Virus record (IMG/VR): IMGVR_UViG_3300012920_000266
Coordinates: 1-23,810 of that record
DNA: 23,810 nt
Strand: one strand, 5' to 3'
Source: a virus
Below, piece after piece: positions 12,615 through 20,284 of the stretch; the stretch's first letter is position 1, and each line of letters opens with the position of its first letter. Both the position numbers and the translations under genes were made by a program. Under the pieces are notes generated by a model. That model did not search any database and was not told the DNA's origin. It saw nothing but the letters and a program-made list of their open reading frames with translations.

Positions 12615-13319
12615 ATGTCAGAAGAAACAAAGGTAGTTGAACCTCAAACTCAACAAACAGAAACACAAGCTAGTGAGCCTGTAGTAGAAAAAGCACCAGA
12701 ACAAACTTTCACTCAGCAACAATTAGATAATATAATTAAACAAAGGTTAGATGCTGAAAAGAAAAAAAACGAAAGGCAATTAGAAGAAACTAGAAAACAA
12801 GCAGAAGAAGTTGAAAAACAAAAACAAATACAAGAAGCTAAAACTAAAGCTGATCTTGAAAAACTTATGCAAGAAAGGATAGCTGAAAAAGATAATGAAA
12901 TTAGTAGATATAAAAATGAAATCAAAAAAGAAAGAATAGATAATAATATTTTATCTGTTGCTTCTCAAAATAAAGCTATATCGCCAAGTCAAGTGGTTGC
13001 TCTTATGAAAGATAAGGTAAGACTTACAGATGATAATAGAGTTGAAATACTTGATAATAATTCTAATGTACGTTATAACCCAAAGGGAGAACTACTTACG
13101 ATTGAAGAATCAGTCAAGGAGTTTTTAGATGCAAACCCACATTTCCGTCAAGGGTCTTTGTCTGGAACAGGAAGCCAGAGTGCTATCGAGGGGAAAACTG
13201 TAAAACCTTTTAATATTCAGGACTTAGATTTATCAAAACCAGAAGATCGTTTAAAGTATTCAGAGTATCGTAAAAAACGTGATGCTGGTGCGATAGAGAT
13301 AAACTTAAATAATAAATAA
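12615..13319 (+). CDS. Capsid scaffold protein
   Basis: ATG at 12615 follows TAGGAGT with ideal spacing. An in-frame TTG at 12600 lacks this and overlaps the previous gene. The 234-residue product starts with a Gln/Thr/Glu-rich disordered segment, then TFTQQQLDNIIKQRL (about 36-50), a long charged coiled coil (45-120) and a C-terminal part ending with basic residues and DAGAIEINLNNK. Scaffolds of this type guide capsid assembly and leave before or during DNA packaging. The position directly before the major capsid gene confirms the call. Confidence 0.85.
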   Translation: MSEETKVVEPQTQQTETQASEPVVEKAPEQTFTQQQLDNIIKQRLDAEKKKNERQLEETRKQAEEVEKQKQIQEAKTKADLEKLMQERIAEKDNEISRYKNEIKKERIDNNILSVASQNKAISPSQVVALMKDKVRLTDDNRVEILDNNSNVRYNPKGELLTIEESVKEFLDANPHFRQGSLSGTGSQSAIEGKTVKPFNIQDLDLSKPEDRLKYSEYRKKRDAGAIEINLNNK

Positions 13320-13338
13320 TTAAACGGAGATAAATAAA

Positions 13339-14184
13339 ATGGCAAACGAAAGTACAAGTTCAACGCTCTCGGAACTATACACTGAGATCGTTGCAGAAGC
13401 ACAATTCGTTGCTCAAGAACAATCTATCATGAGAAATCTTGTAAGAAATTATGCGATTTCAGGTGGTGGTAAAGCAGTAGAAGTTCCGATTTATTCGGCA
13501 GTTTCTGCGGCAGCAGTATCAGAAGCAACGGATTTATCAAACACAGCTATTGACCCTAGTTCAGTAACAATTACTGCGTCAGAAGTTGGTGTTATGACAA
13601 CTCTAACTGATTTAGCAAGAAACTCTGCACCAAGAAATGTTGCGGCAGATATTGGTAGATTGTTTGGAGAAGCTGTAGCTAAAAAACAAGACCAAGATTT
13701 AATTGGATTGTTTGATAGCTTCTCAGTAACTTTAGGAGATGGTACAGGCGCAATTAGTGCGGCATCAGTATTTAATGTTGCATCTACTTTAAGAGCAAAC
13801 GCATTAAATCTAAATGATTGTGCAGTAGTACTACACCCTAAAATAGCTTATGATTTAAAAGCTAATTTAACTAACACATTTGCTAATCCAAATGCTGGTG
13901 ACTTACAAAACGAAGCAATGAGATCAGGTTTTGTTGGCTCTCTTGCTGGTTTAAGAATATTTGAAACTTCAAATATGTCTAACACAGGAACAGCTGGTGA
14001 TTACAAAGGTGCGGCGATGCACAGAGATGCATTAGCATTAGCTGAAATGCAAGGTCTAAAAATCGAAACTCAAAGAGATGCTTCTCTAAGAGCTGACGAG
14101 ATTGTGGCTACAGCAGTATATGGTGTTGGAGAAATCCATGATTCATATGGTGTTGAAATGCACTTCGATTCATCAATCCAATAA
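13339..14184 (+). CDS. Major capsid protein (HK97 fold)
   Basis: A 281-residue protein after the scaffold, with GGAGAT before the ATG. It begins MANESTSSTLSELYTEIVAE and has an E-loop-like region (VEVPIYSAVSAAAVSE, about 48-63), the spine-helix region NVAADIGRLFGEAVAKKQDQ, then CAVVLHPKIAYDLKANL and GSLAGLRIFETSNM in the A-domain region, and ends with DEIVATAVYGVGEIHDSYGV. This is the smaller HK97-type coat protein found in many marine siphoviruses. It has richer codon use for Gly/Ala than neighbours, as expected for a highly expressed gene. Confidence 0.85.
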   Translation: MANESTSSTLSELYTEIVAEAQFVAQEQSIMRNLVRNYAISGGGKAVEVPIYSAVSAAAVSEATDLSNTAIDPSSVTITASEVGVMTTLTDLARNSAPRNVAADIGRLFGEAVAKKQDQDLIGLFDSFSVTLGDGTGAISAASVFNVASTLRANALNLNDCAVVLHPKIAYDLKANLTNTFANPNAGDLQNEAMRSGFVGSLAGLRIFETSNMSNTGTAGDYKGAAMHRDALALAEMQGLKIETQRDASLRADEIVATAVYGVGEIHDSYGVEMHFDSSIQ

Positions 14185-14197
14185 TAATTGGATACTT

Positions 14198-14223
14198 TGT
14201 GAGGGTGGGAAACTGCCCTCGCA
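14198..14223 (+). promoter_or_regulatory. 8-bp hairpin after the major capsid gene
   Basis: TGTGAGGG (14198-14205) pairs with CCCTCGCA (14216-14223), with one G-U and a ten-base loop. It sits in the short gap between the capsid gene and the next ribosome site (AAAGGAGA). No T-run follows, so it is not a standard terminator. It could protect the 3' end of capsid mRNA or reduce read-through. Confidence 0.4.
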
Positions 14224-14241
14224 ACTAACAAAGGAGATGAA

Positions 14242-14445
14242 ATGGTAAAATTAAAATTAGAAAATTCAGAAAAAATTAAATTACAAAAAGGCAATAAGAT
14301 TATTGAAAGACCTTTTGTTGATTATCAAGCTAACAAAAAAGTTTGGGAATTTAGAGGTTTTAAACCTGTAAAAGATGTAGTAAAAGAAGAAAAGGTTGTT
14401 GAGTTAAAACCTAAACGTAAAACAAGGAAGAAAAAAGATGAATAA
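14242..14445 (+). CDS. Small basic head-associated protein of unknown function
   Basis: ATG at 14242 follows AAAGGAG at good spacing. The 67-residue product starts MVKLKLENSEKIKLQKGNKI and ends in a basic tail of Lys and Arg. A middle segment KKVWEFRGFKPVKD is the only aromatic-rich part. It lies between the capsid and connector genes, where small decoration or head-completion proteins are common. I recognise no family, and the lysine-rich end suggests contact with DNA or an acidic partner. Confidence 0.55.
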   Translation: MVKLKLENSEKIKLQKGNKIIERPFVDYQANKKVWEFRGFKPVKDVVKEEKVVELKPKRKTRKKKDE

Positions 14446-14563
14446 ATGGATTTGGAAACAAACAAGAAAGTGGTCTAAATGGGTATGGGTAAAAGCAAAA
14501 AATAACCCTATGTACTCTATACCATTAGTATTAATTATAGCGTATTTGATTTGGAGTAATTAA
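14438..14563 (+). CDS. 41-residue membrane peptide rich in Trp
   Basis: ATG at 14438 follows AAGGAAG and overlaps the previous stop by eight bases. The peptide begins MNKWIWKQTRKWSKWVWVKA and ends in a hydrophobic span (SIPLVLIIAYLIW, residues 28-40). The basic Trp-rich first half could lie on a membrane surface. The stop shares a base with the next ATG (TAATG). No family is recognised. Its place within the virion genes is unusual for a membrane peptide. Confidence 0.5.
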   Translation: MNKWIWKQTRKWSKWVWVKAKNNPMYSIPLVLIIAYLIWSN

Positions 14564-15048
14564 TGGCTAATTATACAGGCTCAGATGTTATTGTTGCTGG
14601 AGACGTTACTAAATATCAACCAGATGCGTTTGGATTCGGTATTGCGGCTGGAGATACAGAAGCAGTAAATTTTTTTGCACAAACTACTAATGATATTTTA
14701 AGACAGTTAAGAGTAGAGTGGTGGCCTGTATATAAGCAAAACATATTTACAGATATTACAGTTTTAAATACTGCTGAGATGGTAAATACAAAAGTTAATT
14801 TAGATCAATTTGAAAGAGCAGGAGTTTATTTATTTATTGGTAGATTTCTTGCACCAGCATTATCAAAGTTTAGACCAGAAGCTGACAAAGATAGATTTGA
14901 AAGAATGAGTGAATATTATATGTCAGAATATAACAAAGAATGGCAATCAATATTAGAAGATGGTGTTGAGTATGATACAGATGCGTCAGGAACTATATCT
15001 GTAAATGAAAGAGAACCATTGCATGGGTTTAGAAGACTTAGCAGATAA
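14563..15048 (+). CDS. Head-tail connector / head completion protein
   Basis: A 161-residue helical protein beginning MANYTGSDVIVAGDVTKYQP. Its core is LRQLRVEWWPVYKQNIF and VYLFIGRFLAPALSKFRPEADKDRFERMSEYYMSEYNKEW (about 88-127), compatible with the helical bundle of gp6/gp15-type adaptor proteins that extend the portal. A short acidic segment with DTDASGTISVNE may bind calcium. Position (after capsid, before the gp10-like protein) supports the call more than sequence does. Confidence 0.6.
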   Translation: MANYTGSDVIVAGDVTKYQPDAFGFGIAAGDTEAVNFFAQTTNDILRQLRVEWWPVYKQNIFTDITVLNTAEMVNTKVNLDQFERAGVYLFIGRFLAPALSKFRPEADKDRFERMSEYYMSEYNKEWQSILEDGVEYDTDASGTISVNEREPLHGFRRLSR

Positions 15049-15509
15049 TGGCAGTCAATATACAAATTAAATCAAACGTAAAAAACCTACAAGCAAGATA
15101 CATTAAATTTTCTCATAAATTTCCTGGCATAGTTAAAATGGGTTTAGAACAAGCTGGACAATTTTTAAAAACAGCTATATTGCACAGAACAGATAGAGGA
15201 CAAGATATTAATAGGAAAACATTTGTAGCTTATTCAAGTGGATATGCAGAAGCCAAAGGTAAAAGCAGAGTTGATTTGCAAGACACTAATAGAATGTTAC
15301 AATCAATAGATTCAAAAGTAATTTCAAGAAATAAAGCACAAGTTTATTTTAGAAGTGGTAGAGAAGCAACAAAGGCATTTTGGCACCAAACAGGTGCTGG
15401 TAATCTTCCTGTTAGAAAATTTTTTGGTTATGATAAAAAGCTAGAACGTGTTATACAAAAAAACTTTGAAAAATTTATAAACAAACAAATTAGAAGATTA
15501 AACATATGA
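15048..15509 (+). CDS. Head-tail joining / virion morphogenesis protein (HK97 gp10 / Mu gpG-like)
   Basis: A 153-residue basic protein. The conserved part VDLQDTNRMLQSIDSKVISR, followed by AQVYFRSGREATKAFWHQTGAGNLPVRKFFGY (about 102-126), matches the pattern L.DTG.L..S......A.VG.....YA..H..G..LP.R.FLG of phage virion morphogenesis and gp10-type neck proteins. It forms part of the neck between connector and tail. The ATG shares a base with the previous stop. It overlaps the next gene by four bases. Confidence 0.7.
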   Translation: MAVNIQIKSNVKNLQARYIKFSHKFPGIVKMGLEQAGQFLKTAILHRTDRGQDINRKTFVAYSSGYAEAKGKSRVDLQDTNRMLQSIDSKVISRNKAQVYFRSGREATKAFWHQTGAGNLPVRKFFGYDKKLERVIQKNFEKFINKQIRRLNI

Positions 15510-15943
15510 GTGTAAGGGAAAATATAGCATCTAATTTAGTAACAACTGTTCAAGCGGTTAGTAGTCCTAGTATTAAAAAAGTTTCACGACAACCATTTCC
15601 ATTAGACGAATTATCACAACAACAATATCCAGCAGTTTTAATTCAAACAATAGAAGAAACAAAAGAAGATCAAGAACTAGGTAGTGGTGCTAAAACAAGA
15701 ATTGCTAATTTAGAATTTGGTATTACAGGATATGTAAAAACAAATGAGGACAATATAGATACTGCAAGAAACAATCTAGCTAGTGCTATTGAAACACAAT
15801 TAGAATCAGATATTACAAGAGGTGGTAATGCATTAGATACAGAAGTTATATCTATTGAAACTGACGCTGGTAGTTTATTTCCTTATGGCGCAGTATTAAT
15901 GACAGTTAGAGTAATGTATGAACATCAAGCGGCGACACCATAA
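15506..15943 (+). CDS. Tail terminator / minor tail protein U-like
   Basis: A 145-residue protein, start MSVRENIASNLVTTVQAVSS. It contains QQYPAVLIQTIEET, then a beta-rich region with FGITGYVKTNEDNIDTARNN and ETDAGSLFPYGAVLMTVRVM plus YEHQ at the end. The layout, an N-terminal helix with P.V.I..GEE.......R..LE..I.GYV..., is that of tail-terminator proteins that cap the tail tube and join it to the head. Position between the gp10-like protein and tail tube supports this. Confidence 0.68.
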   Translation: MSVRENIASNLVTTVQAVSSPSIKKVSRQPFPLDELSQQQYPAVLIQTIEETKEDQELGSGAKTRIANLEFGITGYVKTNEDNIDTARNNLASAIETQLESDITRGGNALDTEVISIETDAGSLFPYGAVLMTVRVMYEHQAATP

Positions 15944-16140
15944 TGAAAGCACAAAAAGTAATAGATAAATTAGAAAGTAAATTAGATAATATTGAAAAAT
16001 TAGTAGATGAAATATCTCTACTTTGTATGGACGCAAGACAACAAATAGACAAATTTAATGAAAATGAACATATTGAAGACTTTCCAGAATTAGATGAATT
16101 TAATAACGAAGAAGATATTGACGAGGAAGAAGATAAATAG
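15943..16140 (+). CDS. Small acidic coiled-coil protein (65 aa)
   Basis: ATG at 15943 shares a base with the previous TAA. The sequence begins MKAQKVIDKLESKLDNIEKL, a coiled coil to about residue 40, followed by a strongly acidic tail with DEEEDK at the end. No family is recognised. The acidic tail may mimic DNA or interact with basic tail or head proteins. It lies between the terminator and tail tube genes. Confidence 0.55.
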   Translation: MKAQKVIDKLESKLDNIEKLVDEISLLCMDARQQIDKFNENEHIEDFPELDEFNNEEDIDEEEDK

Positions 16141-16151
16141 TAAAAGGCATT

Positions 16152-16313
16152 ATGGCTAAAGATATTAAATTATACAAAGATGGGAACGAAATAACTATTA
16201 ACGAAACTCAACTTGATAATTTTTTAGCACTTGGCTGGACGCAAGAAGAAAATAAATCTAAACCGAAAAAGGATAAAGTTAAATGGCAACACATCACGGA
16301 AAAGAAGGAGTAG
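16152..16313 (+). CDS. 53-residue protein with conserved FLALGW motif
   Basis: ATG at 16152 lies four bases after AAAGG. The product begins MAKDIKLYKDGNEITINETQ and continues LDNFLALGWTQEE followed by lysines. The pattern I.L...G....V.E..L..FLALGW, with a basic end, is one I recall from small proteins upstream of tail-tube genes in marine phages. The function is unknown. The last 31 bases overlap the tail tube gene in another frame, which argues for translational coupling. Confidence 0.55.
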   Translation: MAKDIKLYKDGNEITINETQLDNFLALGWTQEENKSKPKKDKVKWQHITEKKE

Positions 16314-16669
16314 TAACTGCTGGTGGAACTGCAATCGGAGAATTGACAGGATTCACTATTGAAACTACAGGAGATGTTGTAGAAGATACTCAATTATCAG
16401 ATGCAACAAAATCATTCGTAGCTGGTAGAACTTCGTTCTCTGGTACATTAGAAATGCACTATGACGAAACAGACGCACAACAACAAACTTTAACTGCTGG
16501 TTCTTCAATATCTTTCATATTACTTCCTGAGGGTAATACATCAGGAGATGAAAGTTTTACAGGAACAGGAATAATTACAGGAATGTCAGTTAATAATGCT
16601 ATGGATGGTATTGTTTCAAGATCAGTTACTTTTCAAGGAACAGGCGCATTAACAAGAGGTACTGTCTAA
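16283..16669 (+). CDS. Major tail tube protein
   Basis: A 128-residue protein beginning MATHHGKEGVVTAGGTAIGE. GEVTGFTIE-like segment (LTGFTIETTGDVVEDTQLSD, about 21-40), then FSGTLEMHYDETDAQQQTL and ITGMSVNNAMDGIVSRSVTF are typical of the short tail tube proteins of siphoviruses, where hexameric rings stack to form the tube. AAAGGATAAAG precedes the ATG at suitable spacing. Position before the chaperones and tape measure confirms it. Confidence 0.85.
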   Translation: MATHHGKEGVVTAGGTAIGELTGFTIETTGDVVEDTQLSDATKSFVAGRTSFSGTLEMHYDETDAQQQTLTAGSSISFILLPEGNTSGDESFTGTGIITGMSVNNAMDGIVSRSVTFQGTGALTRGTV

Positions 16670-16678
16670 TAATATTTT

Positions 16679-17020
16679 ATGTCAATTCTTGATAGTGCTA
16701 AATCGCATTTTGAATCTTTAGGTGTTCAATCTATTGAAGTACCTGAATGGAAAGATACTGATGGTAACCCAAGTATAATTTATTGGAATCCTATTAATCT
16801 GTACGAAAAGAGTATCCTTTTTAAAAAGTCAGATAATATGAATGATGTCAGTATATTAGCGGATGTGCTAGTAATGAAAGCTATTGACAAAGATGGTAAG
16901 AAATTATTTGAAGCCAAAGATAAACTAGCTTTGATGTATAAAGTTGATTCTGATGTCCTATCAAGGATAGCCACTGCCATGGTACAAGCTGTAAGTCCCG
17001 AAGAAGTAAAAAAAAACTAA
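16679..17020 (+). CDS. Tail assembly chaperone, upstream frame (lambda gpG-like)
   Basis: A 113-residue protein, beginning MSILDSAKSHFESLGVQSIE. It contains EVPEWKDTDGNPSIIYWNPI and a conserved AKDKLALMYKVDSDVLSRIA segment, the pattern of gpG-like chaperones that coat the tape measure during tail assembly. The last codons are AAA AAA AAC TAA. The A-AAA-AAC heptamer allows a -1 frameshift into the following frame, giving a longer gpGT-like product of 169 residues. The overlap and order match the usual chaperone pair. Confidence 0.8.
   Translation: MSILDSAKSHFESLGVQSIEVPEWKDTDGNPSIIYWNPINLYEKSILFKKSDNMNDVSILADVLVMKAIDKDGKKLFEAKDKLALMYKVDSDVLSRIATAMVQAVSPEEVKKN
17011..17017 (+). other. -1 programmed ribosomal frameshift site (A AAA AAC)
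   Basis: AAAAAAC is in the right register with the upstream frame (codons AAA at 17012-17014, AAC at 17015-17017) and is followed at once by TAA. It lies within a run of nine A residues. Slippage by -1 continues reading from 17017 to the TAA at 17185-17187. This is the canonical site type used in lambda G-GT and many siphoviruses. Confidence 0.8.
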
Positions 17021-17187
17021 ACTCAACACCTGAATTAAAAAATTTACTTATTGTTGCTGATAGGTTAAAAATAACTCTATCTGAACTTTTAAAAATGGAA
17101 GTTTGGGAGTATAATCATTGGCTAGGTTACATGATGACAGAGCAAGAAAAATACGAATCAGAATTAAGGAAAGCAAAACATAAGTAA
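17017..17187 (+). CDS. Tail assembly chaperone, frameshifted extension (gpT-like)
   Basis: This frame has no start of its own. After the -1 shift it adds 56 residues: LNSTPELKNLLIVADRLKIT at the start, then LSELLKMEVWEYNHWLGY (about 20-37 of the extension), and a charged end. The W-E-Y-x-x-W-L-x-Y segment resembles the T domain of gpGT, which in lambda recruits tail tube subunits to the tape measure complex. The stop shares a base with the tape measure ATG (TAATG). Confidence 0.8.
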   Translation, partial: LNSTPELKNLLIVADRLKITLSELLKMEVWEYNHWLGYMMTEQEKYESELRKAKHK

Positions 17188-18917
17188 TGGCACAAAATCT
17201 AAAAATAAATATTCTTGCACAAGATAAAACTAAACAAGCATTTAATGGTATTAGAGGAAGATTATCAGGTTTAAAAAATGCAGTATTATCTGTCAAAGGT
17301 GCATTAGTAGGTATTGGTGCTGGTTTAGTAGTTAAACAGTTCGTTGATGTAGGAAGAACAGTAGAAGATTTACAAGTAAGATTAAAACAATTATTTGGTA
17401 GTACTCAAGAGGGTGCTAAAGCTTTCCAAGTAATGACAGACTTTGCGGCAAAAGTACCTTTCTCATTAGAACAAATCCAAGCAGCATCAGGAAATTTAGC
17501 AGTAGTTGCTGGCGACGCAGATAGATTATCAAAAATTTTAGAAATAACAGGTAATGTTGCGGCAGTTACAGGAATAGACTTTCAAACTGCTGGGGAACAA
17601 ATACAAAGAGCATTCTCATCTGGTATAGCTAGTGCTGATATATTCAGAGAACGTGGTGTTAGAGATATGCTTGGCTTTTCTGCTGGTGCATCAGTTTCAG
17701 CTGAAGAAACTATAAAAGCATTTGAAAAAGTTTTTGGTAAAGGTGGTAGATTTGGTGGTGCTACTGACGAACTCGCACAAACATTTACAGGAACATTATC
17801 TATGCTTTCAGATAGTGTATTTAAATTTCAAAAAAGAGTAGCGGACAAAGAATTTTTTGCATCACTAAAAAAAGAGTTCCAAGATTTAGATAAATTTATA
17901 AAAGATAACGAAGCAACTTTTAATGATATTGCAGATGCTATAGGTCTTGTTTTAACAGGTGCTATAAAACTTTTATCAGGTGCAATTAAAACTGTAGCAA
18001 CTGCTGTAGATATAGTAACAACAGCATATGAACATTTAATTCACGCAGTTAATTTAATATTACCAAAACAATTAGAAATAAATATTAAAACAAAAGAACA
18101 AAGACAAATTGAAAGAGATATTGCTAAAATAGAAGTAGAGAAATTTAATAGAGTTGCTAGAATTTTATCTGAAACAAATAAAGTAAATGTATCTTTAGCA
18201 AAACAAACTAAAGAAGTTAAAAAGCAAAAACAAGAATATAAAAATATACATGAAGCACATTTAAAACATAAAAAACAAGTTGAAGCAGAAAACTCACTTA
18301 GAATAGAAGTTCTTGATAAAATTACAAAACAAAATAAAGAATTTAGTATATCAAAAAGTATTTTTGAGGGAATCAACAAAGGTGTAAGTGCTTTCTCAAC
18401 AGGATTAGCAGAAGCACTTGTGTTAGGTAAAAGTTTAAATAAAAGTTTCAAAGAGTTTGCACAAGCAATATTAGTAGAAGTTATTGCTAAAACTATAGAA
18501 AGAATAACATTATTAGGTATAGAAAAATTATTATCAGAAACTATTTTCAAAACAGAAGAAAATAAAACAAAAGAAATAGAAAAACAAAATAAAAAACTTA
18601 AACAACAAATGGCACTTAAAACAGCTGGTACTGTACTCTCTTTTTTTGGATTACCATTTTTTGATAAAGGTGGTGCAGTATCAAAAGGCAAACCAATCGT
18701 AGTTGGAGAAAGAGGTCCAGAATTATTTGTACCAAATCAAACAGGGCAAATTACACAATCAGCTAGAGGTACATCAGGAGGTGCAGTAAATGTTAATTTT
18801 AATATTAATACTGTCGATGCTTCTGGTTTTGAAGAACTACTTGTAAGATCAAGAGGAACTATAACACAATTAATTAATAGTGCTGTTAATGAAAGAGGAA
18901 GAGAGGCTTTAATTTAA
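17187..18917 (+). CDS. Tape measure protein
   Basis: A 576-residue protein. The start MAQNLKINILAQDKTKQAFN leads into a hydrophobic segment (LSVKGALVGIGAGLVVKQF, about 34-52). The middle has GKGGRFGGATDELAQTFTGT and long helices and coiled coil (about 275-420), with a second hydrophobic area (ADAIGLVLTGAIKLLSGAIK, about 250-270). The end contains FDKGGAVSKGKPIVVGERGP, then ELFVPNQTG, the pattern at the C-terminus of many tape measure proteins. It sets tail length and leaves the tube during DNA entry. At 576 residues it implies a short tail. Confidence 0.9.
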   Translation: MAQNLKINILAQDKTKQAFNGIRGRLSGLKNAVLSVKGALVGIGAGLVVKQFVDVGRTVEDLQVRLKQLFGSTQEGAKAFQVMTDFAAKVPFSLEQIQAASGNLAVVAGDADRLSKILEITGNVAAVTGIDFQTAGEQIQRAFSSGIASADIFRERGVRDMLGFSAGASVSAEETIKAFEKVFGKGGRFGGATDELAQTFTGTLSMLSDSVFKFQKRVADKEFFASLKKEFQDLDKFIKDNEATFNDIADAIGLVLTGAIKLLSGAIKTVATAVDIVTTAYEHLIHAVNLILPKQLEINIKTKEQRQIERDIAKIEVEKFNRVARILSETNKVNVSLAKQTKEVKKQKQEYKNIHEAHLKHKKQVEAENSLRIEVLDKITKQNKEFSISKSIFEGINKGVSAFSTGLAEALVLGKSLNKSFKEFAQAILVEVIAKTIERITLLGIEKLLSETIFKTEENKTKEIEKQNKKLKQQMALKTAGTVLSFFGLPFFDKGGAVSKGKPIVVGERGPELFVPNQTGQITQSARGTSGGAVNVNFNINTVDASGFEELLVRSRGTITQLINSAVNERGREALI

Positions 18918-19537
18918 TGTCAGGTGCTTTTCCAATATCTACTGCTAGCTTTGAAACAATGGGATTTAGGTCTATACAAAATACTATTATTTCAAAATCT
19001 CAATCAGGTAAGAAGCTTGCTAGACAAATCGATGGTCAAAGATTTGGATTTACTGCAAAAATTATTACTGCAAAAAGAGATGAAGTTTATGGTGCCTTGA
19101 TGGCATTTATTGTTAAACAAAGATCAGGTAAAGAAAATTTTACTATTACACCACCAGAGCTTAAAAATGCTAAAGGACATGAAAACGGAACTGTATTAGT
19201 TAATGGTGTACACGCAGTTGGAGACACCACTATTGCTATGGACGGATTTGCACATGATGGTACTCAAAGATTTAAAGCTGGAGATATGATAAAATTTGCA
19301 AGTCATAGTAAAGTTTATATGGTTGTGGAAGACGTAACAGCCTCATCTAATGCGGCGACAGTAACTATTGAGCCACCACTTATTACAGCTTTGAGTGATA
19401 ATTCAGTAGTAACCTATGACAATGTTCCTTTTACAGTTTATTTAACTAATGATGTCCAAGAGTTTGGATCTGTTGGTGCAACACATGATGGTAATATTTT
19501 ATATCAATTTGAATTAGACGTTGAAGAAGCACTTTAA
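18917..19537 (+). CDS. Distal tail protein / tail tip assembly component
   Basis: A 206-residue beta-rich protein right after the tape measure, TAATG junction. It begins MSGAFPISTASFETMGFRSI and contains GKKLARQIDGQRFGFTAKII, then a middle domain with GTVLVNGVHAVGDTTIAMDG, and YQFELDVEEAL at the end. The two-part layout with FP....F......S........R.....QRW.......P suits a distal tail protein that links tube and tip in lambda-like cassettes. No closer family is recognised. Confidence 0.6.
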   Translation: MSGAFPISTASFETMGFRSIQNTIISKSQSGKKLARQIDGQRFGFTAKIITAKRDEVYGALMAFIVKQRSGKENFTITPPELKNAKGHENGTVLVNGVHAVGDTTIAMDGFAHDGTQRFKAGDMIKFASHSKVYMVVEDVTASSNAATVTIEPPLITALSDNSVVTYDNVPFTVYLTNDVQEFGSVGATHDGNILYQFELDVEEAL

Positions 19538-19764
19538 TGGCAAAATACCTTATTAGGCATCACGTTACTGCTGATTTTTTTGCAGAAAAAGTAGTAGATG
19601 AAAGTGAGATAGATACTATTAAAAATGATTTAAAAGCAAATACTATTCCTAATGGAAGTTTTAGTTTTGTTATGTTAAAAGGAACAGAACGAACAATAAG
19701 AACAACATACGAATTATATGACGAGAAGCTTAACATCAGCAGTAAAGACAGAACTAGCGACTAA
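19537..19764 (+). CDS. Small tail-region protein of unknown function (75 aa)
   Basis: ATG at 19537 shares a base with the previous TAA. The product begins MAKYLIRHHVTADFFAEKVV and has SFVMLKGTERTIRTTYELYD. Its last 47 bases overlap the next gene in another frame. No family is recognised. It is too small for a structural module and may act in tail tip assembly. Confidence 0.5.
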   Translation: MAKYLIRHHVTADFFAEKVVDESEIDTIKNDLKANTIPNGSFSFVMLKGTERTIRTTYELYDEKLNISSKDRTSD

Positions 19765-20284
19765 TGATATACGACCAATACACCTTATCACTATTGGTTT
19801 CAATAGCCCTGTTAATATCACTGATTGTTCTTTTTCGCTAACTTCATCAGTATCAGGTAGCAGTGTTACATATTCAGCAAGTGATTTTATTTTAGGTTTA
19901 TCAAATTTTACAGAAGAAACTGAATTAAGTAAATCAAGTATAGGTTTATCTTTATCAGGTGCAGATCAAACTTTTATATCAACAGTATTAAATGAAAATG
20001 TAATTAATGATTCAGTAGATATTTACAGAGGATTTTTAAATGATTCTAATGCACTTATTTCAGATCCCTTTTTATTATATAAAGGTCAAATAGATGAGTT
20101 TGCAATACAAGAAACTGATACAGAAAGTACAGTATCTTTATCAATAGTATCTCATTGGGCAGATTTTGAAAAAAAAAATGGTCGTAAAACAAATAATACA
20201 TCTCAACAAAGATTTTTTAGTACAGATGTAGGAATGGATTTTAGTTCTCAAACAGTTCAAGATATTAAGTGGGGTAGAGCATAA
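19718..20284 (+). CDS. Tail tip protein, DUF2163/L-like
   Basis: A 188-residue protein beginning MTRSLTSAVKTELATNDIRP. It contains NITDCSFSLT, a region with FTEETELSKSSIGLSLSGAD, then DSVDIYRGFLND and FLLYKGQIDEFAIQE and a C-terminal SIVSHWADFEKKNGRKTNNT. The features L......L.........L..I.........D....I......Y.......I..F.....EL...S..LSLSG.D.........W......D..........G.ID......E match DUF2163-type tail proteins, which sit before the tip attachment protein. The last base of TAA is the first base of the next ATG. Confidence 0.68.
   Translation: MTRSLTSAVKTELATNDIRPIHLITIGFNSPVNITDCSFSLTSSVSGSSVTYSASDFILGLSNFTEETELSKSSIGLSLSGADQTFISTVLNENVINDSVDIYRGFLNDSNALISDPFLLYKGQIDEFAIQETDTESTVSLSIVSHWADFEKKNGRKTNNTSQQRFFSTDVGMDFSSQTVQDIKWGRA

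Noticed and set aside
14198-14223. The hairpin after the capsid gene as a rho-independent terminator.
   Set aside because: No T-run after the stem, and the downstream genes are needed in the same transcript. Kept only as a possible mRNA-stability element.
18041-18691. A 216-residue open frame on the - strand inside the tape measure gene.
   Set aside because: It is a shadow of the AT-rich, Lys-rich coding strand, with a low-complexity Ser/Leu/Phe product and no ribosome site or gap in the + strand gene.
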